Shown here: one piece after another, positions 48,466 to 57,568 of the stretch
How the letters are laid out: each line of letters begins with the position of its first letter
How positions within the stretch are numbered: the first letter of the stretch is position 1
Source: Mantamonas sphyraenae
Taxonomy: Eukaryota; CRuMs; Mantamonadidae
Direction: 5' to 3'
NCBI GenBank assembly: GCA_026936335.1
Contig: JAPMXV010000006.1
Coordinates: 310,001 to 374,000 of the forward strand
Length of the DNA: 64,000 nucleotides
Translations under genes and position numbers: made by a program
Notes under the pieces: model-generated
Seen by the model: the letters and a program-made list of their open reading frames with translations, nothing else
What the model was told of the DNA's origin: nothing
Database searches by the model: none

Positions 48466-48766
48466 GCTGCCCCCCTTCATCATGGCGGGCAATCATCACC
48501 TTTCCCATGGCTTTTTGCCACCCCGGCCACCCCATAGGCCCACGCACTCTGCCGGGACGACAACAGCATGTGCGAACAAACGCGCGTGCTGGGGCCGTCG
48601 CCCACCCAGGCCAAACTGGGTTGGGAGCAGGCGCAATGGAGGCATCCAGCCCTCGTTGTTGCTTCCTGCTTCCCACGGGCGACGGTTTGAGCGTCTGCAA
48701 GCGTAGCCAGGGTGGACGGAATCAGAAAATGAACAACACTTAGAAATTGCAAACCCCTATTCTGTA
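48466..48766. other. Intergenic region between convergent genes
   Basis: 301 bp between two convergent stop codons; it should hold both polyadenylation regions. No gene seen. Confidence 0.5.
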
Positions 48767-49306
48767 TTACGACTCGTGGCATGAGGCGCCGACCTCGGCC
48801 TCGTCCACAGGAAGGTTGTTGTGGAAGAAGAAGAAGCCTACGCCCGAAGCGAGCATGATCACGAGGAAGATGCCGAGGTTGTAGGTCATGACGAGGAGCA
48901 TGATGAGGTAGTTAAAGGTGAACGAGAGGGTCCAGGTGGCGGCTCGGATGAGCTGCTGGCGGGCCGAGTAGCGCGTGGCGCGCTTGGCAGAGACGGTCAG
49001 CGGTGTTTCCATGTTGGTCTGGTCGCTTCCAGCCGGCTTGTCGAAGCGGCGCTTCCATGCAGAGAACCATTGGTTGAAGAGACAAAACGCAAAGATGGCC
49101 AGCAGCGAGGCCAGGTAGCCGCCGTATTCGGTGGTCTTCCACGACTTGAAGAGCATGGTCACTCTGTGTGGGGGCGAGGGAGAAAAAGCAAAGCAAGGTC
49201 AGTCCACGCAAGCGGGTGAATCGCGGGCATGGAGCTCCATGCATGGAACGCACTTGGGGCTGTCGTAGAAATACATCTGCATCATCATCATCATGTCGTC
49301 CTTCAT
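48767..49306 (-). CDS. CTR1: CTR-family high-affinity copper transporter
   Basis: Two exons, 49306-49254 and 49163-48767, give 149 aa. The junction (GTGCGT...CCACACAG, phase 2) reads YDSPK/VTMLFKSWKTTEYGGY, matching the family's LLFKSWK entry to helix 1. The N-terminus MKDDMMMMMQMYFY is Met-rich and would bind Cu(I). Helix 2 carries the essential MxxxM-like pattern and helix 3 the GxxxG packing motif (LIMLLVMTYNLGIFLVIMLA then SGVGFFFF). CTR proteins form trimers in the plasma or vacuolar membrane and import Cu(I). A His/Cys cluster at the C-terminus (GASCHES) fits metal hand-off. An upstream in-frame Met at 49381 is less likely because it would run toward the RAD17 start. Confidence 0.92.
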
Positions 49307-49409
49307 GGTGGCTGAGCGGGCAGGCAACGTTTGGCTGGTCGGACGGGTGGACGAAGCGCAAGGCGCCCCCAGCGTGGGCAAGCAAACATCACACGGGGCT
49401 CAGAGGCGG
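49307..49409. promoter_or_regulatory. Bidirectional promoter, CTR / RAD17
   Basis: 103 bp between divergent starts. This is the last divergent pair; to the right everything is on the + strand. Confidence 0.4.
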
Positions 49410-51419
49410 ATGAGCAAGAGGAAACAGGCGGTGTTGGAGCTGGTGACATCGGGCTCGGAGGACATCGAGGAGTTTGAGGCGGACAGGGACGGAGACGTAG
49501 AGCCGAGGTCGATGGAGGCGCAGACGAAGCAGCAGCTGACGTGGGTGGACAAATACGCACCGTCACACCCGTCTCAATTGGCCATGCATCCAAAGAAGCT
49601 GGACCAGGTGCGGCAGTGGCTAAAGATGGCACTGGGGGAATTTGAAGTTCGAGGAGCGCGCGCGTACAGCAAGGCGCTGTTGCTCACGGGCCCCAGTGGG
49701 TGTGCAAAGACGGCGGCGGTGCGTGTGCTTGCGCGGGAGTTGGATCTGGAGCTGTGCGAGTGGACGAGTCCGACGCAGAACGGTTGGACGGACGTGGACG
49801 GGTTGCCGCGGGCGGGAGAGTACAGCTCGCCGCTGCAGGGGTTCTCGGACTTTTTGGTGCGCAGCACACGGTACGCATCGTTGCCTGGTCTTGCACACAC
49901 GGCAGGTGACGGCGCGGGAGAAGGATCGGTCTCGGGCGGGGCTGGGAGAGCCAAAAACGGAGTTCCTGAGAAGGTGACGGATCGGCAGCGGAAACTGCTG
50001 TTGGTGGAGGACATCCCGCTGCTGTGGACCAGCGAGCAGAAGGAACAGTTCCACGCGTTGGTGAGCGAGTTTCTACGCGACGGCCTGTGCCCTCTGGTGA
50101 TTATTATTAGTGACGAAGCGACGCACGGGAGCAACACGCGGTCGCGGTACCTGAGCGAGGAGATCCTGTCGTCGCCGTACATGGCGTACGTGACGTGCAA
50201 CGCCATCGCAAAAACGATTCTGACCAAGACTCTGAAGTACGTGGCGACGTGCGAGCAGATGTACCGAGCAGTAAGCCGTGGGTCGCCACTGACGGTGGCT
50301 GCGCTGGAGCTGGTGGCCGAGAGCTCGGGCGGAGATGTTCGCCATGCAATCAACACATTGCAATTCTTTTGCGTGGGAGGGTCGAGCATGTCGCGCAAGT
50401 CGCTGCGGGAGCTGAATCGGACGGCGGCGCTGGTGAAGGGAGCGGCGAAGAAGGGCAAGGGAAACAAGAAACGCAAGGCGGTGGACATGTACAGTGTGGA
50501 TGCACAGGGGGACCGGGACGACGACGGAGAGCGCGTGGACAGCAGCGGAGTGGTGGGGACGCGTGAAATGTCGCTGGACTTGTTCCGGGCGCTGGGCAAG
50601 TTTCTGTATCCGAAACGGCGTGAGGAAGGAGATGCATTGAGTGCAACGACGTTGGATGAGCTGGAGCCGAGCCCATCGATCTTTTCGCCTGCATCGCTGG
50701 GCGAGGAGCAGGCGACGAGGTTTGTCTCGCCCGTGGGCGGCCGTGTGTGGCGGTACGAGTCGCCGTACCCTGCGCAGAGGCTGGGGAACCCGGAACAGAA
50801 GCTGTTGGTAGCGCCAGAGGTGGTGCTGCACAATGTGCCGATGGACCTGGAGACGTTTTCGCTGTTTCTGCAGGAGAACTACGTGGAGCACTTTTCAGAC
50901 ATTGAGCAGGTGGCAGAGGCGGCACAGTTGCAAAGCGATGCACAGGCCATGTGTGCGTACCGAAGCGCAGACTATGTGCAAGTGCAAGGGAGCCATTTGC
51001 GAGACATTGCGGCGAGCGTGGCTGCGCGTGGGATTGTGTTTACAAACAGGGCGCCTGCGACGCCAGAGTTTCGCAGTGTACGTGGACCAGGGTTCTTTGC
51101 GCTTCGGCAGAATCAGGCAGAGCTGGGCTCGCTGGTGGGGACGGTGTTTGAAGAGGAGCGGGCAGTGCACACTCAGGCGACACTGTGCACGGAATTGCTG
51201 CCGCTGATGGCCAAGTGCAAGACAGGGGATCGAAGTGTACGTCAGCAGCAGCTGCTGGCACGAGTGGGACGGCTGCCGGAGGTGATGGGACACCGTGCGC
51301 GGCGGATCGAGTGGCAGTCGAGCGGACGTGGAGCGGTGGCGGCTGCAGAGACGGTGGGATGGAAGCGACAGCGTGTGGAAGAGCTGGAAGAGGAGATTGA
51401 AGAGGATGAAGAGGGGTGA
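49410..51419 (+). CDS. RAD17: RAD17 checkpoint clamp loader
   Basis: A 669-aa single exon; I start at MSKRKQAVLELV, since an upstream in-frame ATG at 49293 lies inside the CTR first exon. The RFC-like AAA+ core shows the entry motif WVDKYAPSHPSQLAMHPKK, Walker A LLLTGPSGCAKTAAV (about 90-104), Walker B KLLLVEDIP (about 198-206) and a sensor-like IIIISD. RAD17 with RFC2-5 loads the 9-1-1 clamp at damaged DNA. The C-terminal half (GGDVRHAINTLQF, then acidic/Ser stretches) is divergent and ends with a Glu-rich tail. Its stop is only 18 bp from the next ATG. Confidence 0.92.
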   Translation: MSKRKQAVLELVTSGSEDIEEFEADRDGDVEPRSMEAQTKQQLTWVDKYAPSHPSQLAMHPKKLDQVRQWLKMALGEFEVRGARAYSKALLLTGPSGCAKTAAVRVLARELDLELCEWTSPTQNGWTDVDGLPRAGEYSSPLQGFSDFLVRSTRYASLPGLAHTAGDGAGEGSVSGGAGRAKNGVPEKVTDRQRKLLLVEDIPLLWTSEQKEQFHALVSEFLRDGLCPLVIIISDEATHGSNTRSRYLSEEILSSPYMAYVTCNAIAKTILTKTLKYVATCEQMYRAVSRGSPLTVAALELVAESSGGDVRHAINTLQFFCVGGSSMSRKSLRELNRTAALVKGAAKKGKGNKKRKAVDMYSVDAQGDRDDDGERVDSSGVVGTREMSLDLFRALGKFLYPKRREEGDALSATTLDELEPSPSIFSPASLGEEQATRFVSPVGGRVWRYESPYPAQRLGNPEQKLLVAPEVVLHNVPMDLETFSLFLQENYVEHFSDIEQVAEAAQLQSDAQAMCAYRSADYVQVQGSHLRDIAASVAARGIVFTNRAPATPEFRSVRGPGFFALRQNQAELGSLVGTVFEEERAVHTQATLCTELLPLMAKCKTGDRSVRQQQLLARVGRLPEVMGHRARRIEWQSSGRGAVAAAETVGWKRQRVEELEEEIEEDEEG

Positions 51420-51437
51420 GGTGCGTGGCGGGAGGCA

Positions 51438-51674
51438 ATGGATTCGGTCAGTGACGACTCGGTGTTCTTTGAGGAGGCAGAGCGAGGGATCACTGAAGAA
51501 ACGATAGCGGAGCAAGAGCGAGTGGCACGTGTGCTGTTTGGAGTGTTTGTGTGCATCTTACTTGTGATATGGACGTTTTGGCGGCAAAAGGGCGACTTGA
51601 TCCGCAACACGCTGGGGCGGCCGACGCGGGTGCGAGAGCGAGAGAGAGAGCGAGAGCGAGAGCACGCCGAGTAG
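51438..51674 (+). CDS. Small single-pass membrane protein
   Basis: 78 aa, starting 18 bp after the RAD17 stop. An acidic N-terminus (DSVSDDSVFFEEAERG) is followed by one helix (VLFGVFVCILLVIWTFW, about 33-49), then a basic tail made of an Arg-Glu repeat from a GAGAGC array (51636-51662). The topology is probably tail-in-cytosol. No family recognised. Translation would need its own mRNA or an unusual polycistronic arrangement. Confidence 0.6.
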   Translation: MDSVSDDSVFFEEAERGITEETIAEQERVARVLFGVFVCILLVIWTFWRQKGDLIRNTLGRPTRVREREREREREHAE

Positions 51675-51706
51675 AGCAGGTGCGGCGTGTGGACAGGACA
51701 GGACAC

Positions 51707-52969
51707 ATGCGTGCGATGCAAAGGACGCTGGAACGGCTGTTTGGGCGCGGGCGGAGGGCGGAATGGCCTCTGAAGGTGCTGGAGGGGGAGTCGCTGAGCG
51801 ATGATGTGGAGGAGGTGGTGGGGTTTGTGGAACGGGAGAGTGTCGGGTGGAAGCTGTTGCAGCAGAGCGTGTGGGCACAACACGATGGCGTTGGGACAGG
51901 GCTGGGCGAGCTTGTGTGCGCGGTGAACACGTTGTGCGGAGGGTTTGCACGTGTGCAACACGGCGTGCGTGCGTGGCCGGTGCACCGTACGTTGGCCAGG
52001 GTGAGGGAGGAGCTGCGCGAGCGGGTGGGGCGTATGAGCGTGCGGGTGGAGGAGGTTGTGAGCAACCAAGTGCGTGTGCCGGAGCGGTACCGAGGGCTGG
52101 TGGCGCTGGCTGCGGCGTGTGACGTGGATAGCAGGCACGTGTATGTACATACGTTGGGCAAAGAAGGCCAGGAGGCGAGCTGCGTGTTGAAGAACAGCGT
52201 CGGGCTGGAGATACGCGCTGGGCGAGTGCAAAGTGTCGGGGAAGCGGTGCCGCGCGCAGGGACAGCACAGGAGTGGGCAGAGAGGCGTAAAGACGGAGCG
52301 GATGGAGGCAAGACATGGCGTGTGTTGTTTGTGCAGGACGGGCGGGGCTTGAGAGAGTTGCAGGTGGAGGTGGAGGCGGTGGTTGTGAGTGGACAAGTGG
52401 ATGCAGCGGAGGCAGAGGAGATGTGGGATGAACGCAGAGTGCTTGTGCTGGACAACGTAAAGTACGATGCAATGCAGGCGTGGGCGCGCATGGTGGGCTG
52501 TTGGCCTGTGGAGAGGGCGCGTGATGGAGAAGAGGAAGATGTTGGGCGAGCGGTACACCGTGCGGTGTTGGTACGGGATGAGACACTGTGGGTGACGGTG
52601 GAGGTGGAAGGAGGGCGGGTAGAGTGCGCAAGTGTGCTGCTGTGCCACCGACTGGGGTGGATGGTAAACGGGCAGCGACGCGCGTTCCGGCAACTGCAGC
52701 GGCTAGGACTGCGCAGGCGGGTTGTGCGGGACGTGGGCAAAGCGTACGCGCAATTGGCAGAGGAGTTGCGGGTGTGGGGAAAGGCGCTGGTGGGGGAAGG
52801 GGCGCTGGCGGTGGACGGGGTGGTGTGGGCGTTGGAGGCCCTGAGCAGCGGGAGCGGGCGCGACGAGGGCTGGGTGGACGCAGAAGGGGTGGAGAGAGGA
52901 CTGGAAGCAGCGTTGCGGTTGGTTGGGGCGTTGTGGAGGGTGGAGTGGATGGTGACGTCGAGCGCCTGA
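51707..52969 (+). CDS. Unknown protein, mainly alpha-helical
   Basis: 420 aa from ATG 51707 (a second Met at 51716). There is no signal peptide and no membrane helix. Val/Glu/Arg-rich composition reflects strong G bias on this strand. Secondary-structure-like segments include long amphipathic helices (RTLARVREELRERVGRMSVR) and a beta-rich middle (RVLVLDNVKYDAMQAW ... LWVTVEVEGGRVECASVLLC). The frame is fully open over 1.26 kb and its codon bias matches the ankyrin gene next to it, so I take it as real. The gap to the preceding gene is 32 bp and to the next 19 bp. Confidence 0.6.
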   Translation: MRAMQRTLERLFGRGRRAEWPLKVLEGESLSDDVEEVVGFVERESVGWKLLQQSVWAQHDGVGTGLGELVCAVNTLCGGFARVQHGVRAWPVHRTLARVREELRERVGRMSVRVEEVVSNQVRVPERYRGLVALAAACDVDSRHVYVHTLGKEGQEASCVLKNSVGLEIRAGRVQSVGEAVPRAGTAQEWAERRKDGADGGKTWRVLFVQDGRGLRELQVEVEAVVVSGQVDAAEAEEMWDERRVLVLDNVKYDAMQAWARMVGCWPVERARDGEEEDVGRAVHRAVLVRDETLWVTVEVEGGRVECASVLLCHRLGWMVNGQRRAFRQLQRLGLRRRVVRDVGKAYAQLAEELRVWGKALVGEGALAVDGVVWALEALSSGSGRDEGWVDAEGVERGLEAALRLVGALWRVEWMVTSSA

Positions 52970-52988
52970 GCGCTGGGTGAGGGAAAGA

Positions 52989-54284
52989 ATGGACGAGTTT
53001 TTTGATGCCATTGAAGATGGGGATTTGGGGACAGTGGAGGCAATGGTGGAGAAGGGAGCAGATGTGCATGGGGTGAGGGCAGGCGGGTGGACGGCGTTGA
53101 TGGTGGCCGCAAGGGAAGGGCAGGTGGAGGTGTTGGAGTGGTTGCTTGATCGAGGTGTGGATGTCCATGCTCGCACGGAAACAGCGCTGTGGACGGCATT
53201 GATGATTGGGGCAATGGAGGGGCATGTCAAGGTTGTGGAGAGGTTGGTCGGGGCAGGGTCGCAGCTGGAGGCGAGGAGCAGGCAGGGGAAAACGGCGTTG
53301 CTGGTGGCTGCAGCACAGGGCAGGGCAGGTGTGGTTGCGGCGTTGGTGGGCCACGGTGCACGTTTGGAAGCGCAGGACGCAGACGGGAAGACGGCATTGG
53401 TGGCAGGTGTGCGGTCTGTGGAGGTGACGAGAGTGTTGGTGGAGAATGGGGCGGAGGTTGGGACGGCGGCAGCGGCAGCGGCGGCGGTGAATGGGTTTGT
53501 GGCGTCGTTGGAGGTGTTGGTTGGTGCAGGGGCGGATGTGTGGCTGGCTGTGATGGCTGCAGTGGACTATGCGCGGAGCGAGGTGGTGCGGGAGGTGGTG
53601 GAGTGGGGGATTGGGAGGAATATGGACGTGAACCGGGTGGATGAGGAGAGAGGAAGGACGCTGCTTTTGGCAGCAGCACGTGTGGGCGAGGCAGCGTCGA
53701 TGGAGATGCTGCTGGAGGCTGGAGCAGATTGTGGGGTGCGGGATGCGAGGGGGAACACGGCGCTGCATCTGGCTGTGGATGCAGACAAGGGAGCACAGGG
53801 GCCGCTGGTGCTGCTGAGGTATGGGGCAGAAGTGGATGCAAAGAACAAGGCGAGGTTCACGCCGCTGGCGCGGGCGGTGATGTTCCAGAGCTTGGCGTGC
53901 ACGAGAGCGTTGGTGGAAGCCGGCGCGGATCTGGAGGTGCACATGGACGGCCTGGGGCGCACACCGTTGATGTATGCCGCGAGGCAGTGGAGGAGTGAGG
54001 TGGTGTGCGAGCTGGTGGAGGCCGGGGCGAACGTGCAGGTGCGAGATGTGAACGGGGTCACGCCGCTCATCGCGAGCTGCGGAACAGGGTGCACGGTCAA
54101 GACAGAGAGGCTTTTGCGTGCTGGCGCGGACGTGTTTGTGTGTGGAGATGATGGGAGGACGGCGCTGGATGTTGCTGTGGAGAGTGGGAATTTGGAGCGG
54201 GTGTGGCTGTTGGTGGACAGCGGGGCGGATGTGAACTCGGTGAGGGATCGGAGGGAGTTGATGGAGGAGTTGGGAGGGGGATGA
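52989..54284 (+). CDS. Ankyrin-repeat protein
   Basis: 431 aa from MDEFFDAIEDGD. It consists almost wholly of about twelve ankyrin repeats: GWTALMVAAREGQVEVLEWL, KTALLVAAAQGRAGVVAALV, GNTALHLAVDADKGAQGPLV, RTPLMYAARQWRSEVVCELV, VTPLIASCGTGCTVKTERLL and RTALDVAVESGNLERVWLLV are the clearest. Two repeats in the middle (about 150-200) are degenerate and Ala-rich. Such solenoids bind other proteins; no catalytic domain is attached. The gene starts 19 bp after the previous stop, in the codirectional block. Confidence 0.85.
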   Translation: MDEFFDAIEDGDLGTVEAMVEKGADVHGVRAGGWTALMVAAREGQVEVLEWLLDRGVDVHARTETALWTALMIGAMEGHVKVVERLVGAGSQLEARSRQGKTALLVAAAQGRAGVVAALVGHGARLEAQDADGKTALVAGVRSVEVTRVLVENGAEVGTAAAAAAAVNGFVASLEVLVGAGADVWLAVMAAVDYARSEVVREVVEWGIGRNMDVNRVDEERGRTLLLAAARVGEAASMEMLLEAGADCGVRDARGNTALHLAVDADKGAQGPLVLLRYGAEVDAKNKARFTPLARAVMFQSLACTRALVEAGADLEVHMDGLGRTPLMYAARQWRSEVVCELVEAGANVQVRDVNGVTPLIASCGTGCTVKTERLLRAGADVFVCGDDGRTALDVAVESGNLERVWLLVDSGADVNSVRDRRELMEELGGG

Positions 54285-54345
54285 GAGGGGGTGGGTGTGT
54301 GGGGGAGGGGGTTGGGGGGAGGAAGGAGTGGGAGGGAGTGCGCCG
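54284..54345 (+). other. G-rich run, potential G-quadruplex
   Basis: The + strand after the ankyrin stop has at least five runs of three or more G (GGGGG, GGG, GGGGG, GGGGG, GGGGGG) within 50 bp, enough for an intramolecular quadruplex in RNA or DNA. It falls in the 91-bp gap before the next gene. Confidence 0.6.
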
Positions 54346-54375
54346 GGAAGTCCACAAGAAAGGAGTCATCCAACA

Positions 54376-55435
54376 ATGAGTACACGCGTGTGTTCCACCT
54401 GCAATTTGCAGACGATCATCCCCAACGACTGTCAGTTTCAGGGAAGATGCCATTTTGGCCCGGGCCGGTGCTGGAATCACCATCACAGTTTCCCGACGAC
54501 TACGGTGCGCAAGACAGCGGCAATGGGAGGCAATTCCACACATCCACGTTTGATACTGGCGCGTATCGACTGCATCGACATGAGCGCAACCAAGGAGGTG
54601 GGTTGCGATGGAGCGTGTGACGTTTCCCTCCGATTCTTGCTAACGACGACTGCACACGCACAACTGCACGCACACACGGACAGCGAGTGGTCCCTCAGGG
54701 TCGTCCTCCAGCTCGAGCACCGGTGGCTCATCTAACAGCACGGAAGGTGACGTGGGGATCAAGATGAGGGCCATGCAGTTCCACGGGGAGTTGCGCGTGG
54801 AGCAAAAGGTGGATTTGATGCTGGAAGCGATTCTGCGCGGCGTTGTGGGACCTCTGGCGGCATCGCTGCTGATTGACCACGGGGATCTGACGTGGGACAT
54901 CAAAGGAGCCTACAGTGGCACGGATGCCACACACCCAAAGCCCAATCAAAGCATGCCTGTGGAGCGGAAGAACCGGTTTGTGGCAGCGTACCAGCGGTGG
55001 GAGGAAGACGGAAAGCCAGCGGACGTGTTTCCGTACGTGAGGGATCTCATGGACATCCTTCTGGCGTGTGACATTCTGTGGCAGGCGGGGATCAGCGATG
55101 GGGATATCGATGAGTACGGACTTGTGTGTGGTCGGTGCCTGAAGCGACTTGGCGTGTGGCAACATGAGGAGGACTGTGCGCCACATCCGCAGGGATGGTG
55201 TGACTGTGGTGAACAATGGACATGCACCAACAGCAGGTGTCGCAAACACAATGGTGGAGACTGTCCATGCGAGGCGGATGGTGTGGAGCGGTGCCATTGC
55301 GCGTGGAAGCATCCGCAGCTGGTGTTGCATCGCAGCGTGTGGATGGCAGTTAAGGATCTCCGCACAAAGACACAGGGGCATGTGACGGATCTTTCAGACG
55401 TGGGGTGGAGATGCAAGGGCTGTGGAATGCGTTGA
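54376..55435 (+). CDS. Cys/His-rich protein A (putative zinc-binding)
   Basis: Two exons with an uncertain junction. Exon 1 starts at ATG 54376 (MSTRVCSTCNLQTII). An intron ends at CACACGGACAG (about 54684); the donor that keeps frame is GTGACG near 54618, although a better-looking GTGGGT lies at 54598. The N-terminal exon has a C/H cluster (CSTC ... CQFQGRCHFGPGRCWNHHH). After a poly-Ser/Thr linker comes a helical domain (about 100-180) and a second cluster (CGRC ... CAPHPQGWCDCG ... CTNSRC ... CPC ... CHC ... CKGC). The density suggests several zinc sites. The frame stops at 55435, overlapping the next ORF by 25 bp. Confidence 0.55.
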
Positions 55436-56054
55436 AGCAGGAGGTGTTCAACGCAAGGGAGGGAACGGCGATGTACGAGCTGGTGAGCCATCCAGAGAGC
55501 AAACACACCCATGGCGAGTGTTGGAAGGGATTGAGCAGCAGCACAGGGGAGGCGTCGACAGGAAGCAAGACATGGTGCAAGCAGTGTGTGTGGCTGATGG
55601 CCAGTGGGATGCAGGAACTGGTCAGACCGAGTAGTGATGATGACGGGGGGCACAAGTACATCGATGTGGTGCGTACGGGAAAGTATGTGGTGGAGCATCC
55701 ACACCAACCACTGGTGGTGTACGAGGGCACAGAGAAGAGTCTGCTGGAGGTGATGGAGGATGTGACCACGGAGGAGCTGCACCCGTGCATGCGGGAGCTG
55801 GTGAAGGGACAGAAGTCGGTCAAAAGAGTGGCCAAGGAGCTGGAGTGGATGGTGGAAGTGGACAGCGCGGGCCAGTTGACGCAGGTCCAGGTGCAGCCGA
55901 AACGAACCCGGCTGCTGGATGAGGTCCTGCCAGAGGCTGGGTTTCCTGAGGCGTGTGCAGTGGTGTCGTGGAATGGCACGCGTTCAGAGGTGGTCGAGTG
56001 TGTGAGTGGGCTCACTGTGGAGCTGGGGACGTCCTTGTCGCCGTCGTCGTCGTC

Positions 56055-56095
<41 letters not shown>

Positions 56096-56451
56096 GGGTG
56101 CAAGAGACAGGGATGCCACGATACCCTCCGCGAGTGGCAGGAGGTGCATCGGGTGTGACGGAGTTGGGGCAACTGGAGGAAGGAACGATTGTTCGTTGGC
56201 AGTGTCTGTCCATCCTGCGTGCATGTGCCAGAGGCGTGTGCAAACCAGCGCTTTACAAATTGCATGTCGCACCGAGATACGAACTGCAAGCCATGGACGA
56301 AACCACCTGCGTCAAGCGCTTTGCCGATGCCTCATCGTCGTCGCTGTCTCATGCCGCATGGGGACTGGCGAACCATCGCAACGCCGTGCACCATCGCAAT
56401 GAGGAATGGCAAGATTTGCTGATCATGTCAAAGACTGTGCCAAGACCTTGA
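55411..56451 (+). CDS. Cys/His-containing protein B, overlaps both neighbours
   Basis: 346 aa from ATG 55411, inside the end of the previous ORF and one base back in frame. It contains HTHGECW ... TWCKQCVWLM (about 26-60), a central acidic-helical region (KSLLEVMEDVTTEELHPCMRELV), a poly-Ser run from AGC/TCG repeats (56041-56096) and a C-terminal CARGVCKPALYKLH. The short motif W-C-x2-C-V recurs in the next ORF (FWCRNCV), suggesting that A, B and C belong together: one long gene broken by frame errors or tiny introns, or tandem related genes. No known family. Confidence 0.5.
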
Positions 56452-57524
56452 AGCAGAAAGTGAAGGACTTGCCAAACACCTGTCCGTTTGAGGGCGAATG
56501 CGCTACAAAAGCACACGAGGAGCAGTTCTGGTGTCGCAATTGCGTCAACTCGGCCCTTTCATCGCCACCGAATCCCGATGGCAACAGTGCCATGGACACA
56601 GTGCAGGTTCTGCGTGACCTGTCTGTGGATGGACGCGAGGACTTGCCCCTGGAGCTGTTTGCCACCGATGCCCGCTTTGACTACGAGGACGGGGATGTGG
56701 TCGATGGCAGCGTGGTCGAGGCACTGACTGCCTTTGTGGCAGACTACGCCGGGGCTGTCGGACAGAATGAGGAGGAGGAGGAGGAGGATGATGAGAGCCC
56801 CAGAAGCAAGGTGGACATGCTCAGGGCACGGAATCGACTGGCTCTGGTGCAACTGCAGCGACTGCTGGGTCAGGCGGAGGAGTACGAATGGGACGCACGC
56901 ACGGATGCGCTGGGTTACCTGCGCGCGGTGATCGTGACACGCAAGACTGAAGACGGGGACTCGGAGGGAGAGGAGCCGCAGGAGCAGTACCTCTTTGAGT
57001 TTCGTGTGCCGGTGCACAAGGAGTTGCGTGATGAGATGCCACTGACACTTGGTGGTGGACTGGGTGGGGATGGAGTGGATGATGTGCGTGTGTTGCTGGC
57101 GGATGGACAGCTGGCGGACTGCTGGGTGGCATGTGGACCCACTGCGGAGCGACGGGCTGGAAGGATGGTGACACGTGAACAGTTGGCGCATCTGCGGGTG
57201 GTGTGTGGTGGTGGCGATGGGAACGAGGTGGGGGATGAGGAAGTGTATGGTGTGCGTGTGCTGGTGCAGCGTGAGCCAGGGGAGATGGTGGAGCGTGTGG
57301 CTCAGTTTGGTTGGGAAGACGGCGTTGGGGAAGAGGGCATGGATGTGGGTGCACGTGTGGCACAACTGGTGAAGGGAGAGTGGCGACAGAGGGTCGAAAG
57401 AGTGGTGATCATGCTGCTCTCGAGTGAGGTGGAGGACATGGGCAGGGGTGAGAACTCGTTGCCATTGGCAGAGGTGAAGGATGTGTCGGATGTGGTCGCT
57501 GTGGTGGATGTGCGTGTGGGATGA
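56406..57524 (+). CDS. Protein C: N-terminal Cys cluster plus acidic/beta-rich region
   Basis: 372 aa from ATG 56406, overlapping the end of the previous ORF by 46 bp and again one base back in frame. It starts ARFADHVKDCAKTLKQKVKDL, then CPFEGECATKAHEEQFWCRNCV (about 26-48). The remainder is helical (LALVQLQRLLGQAEEYEWDA) and then beta-rich with repeated R/V segments, ending in VVAVVDVRVG. A Glu run lies at about 119-128. The gap to the caspase-like gene is 44 bp. Function unknown. Confidence 0.5.
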   Translation: MARFADHVKDCAKTLKQKVKDLPNTCPFEGECATKAHEEQFWCRNCVNSALSSPPNPDGNSAMDTVQVLRDLSVDGREDLPLELFATDARFDYEDGDVVDGSVVEALTAFVADYAGAVGQNEEEEEEDDESPRSKVDMLRARNRLALVQLQRLLGQAEEYEWDARTDALGYLRAVIVTRKTEDGDSEGEEPQEQYLFEFRVPVHKELRDEMPLTLGGGLGGDGVDDVRVLLADGQLADCWVACGPTAERRAGRMVTREQLAHLRVVCGGGDGNEVGDEEVYGVRVLVQREPGEMVERVAQFGWEDGVGEEGMDVGARVAQLVKGEWRQRVERVVIMLLSSEVEDMGRGENSLPLAEVKDVSDVVAVVDVRVG

Positions 57525-57568
57525 GAGAGGAGGCGCAATGGAGGCCAAGACAACCGTAGGTCGACAAG

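Noticed and set aside
51558..53942. A 794-codon open frame on the - strand opposite the ankyrin and unknown genes
   Set aside because: Pro/His/Cys-rich reverse reading of G-rich sequence; the ankyrin repeats on + are unmistakable.
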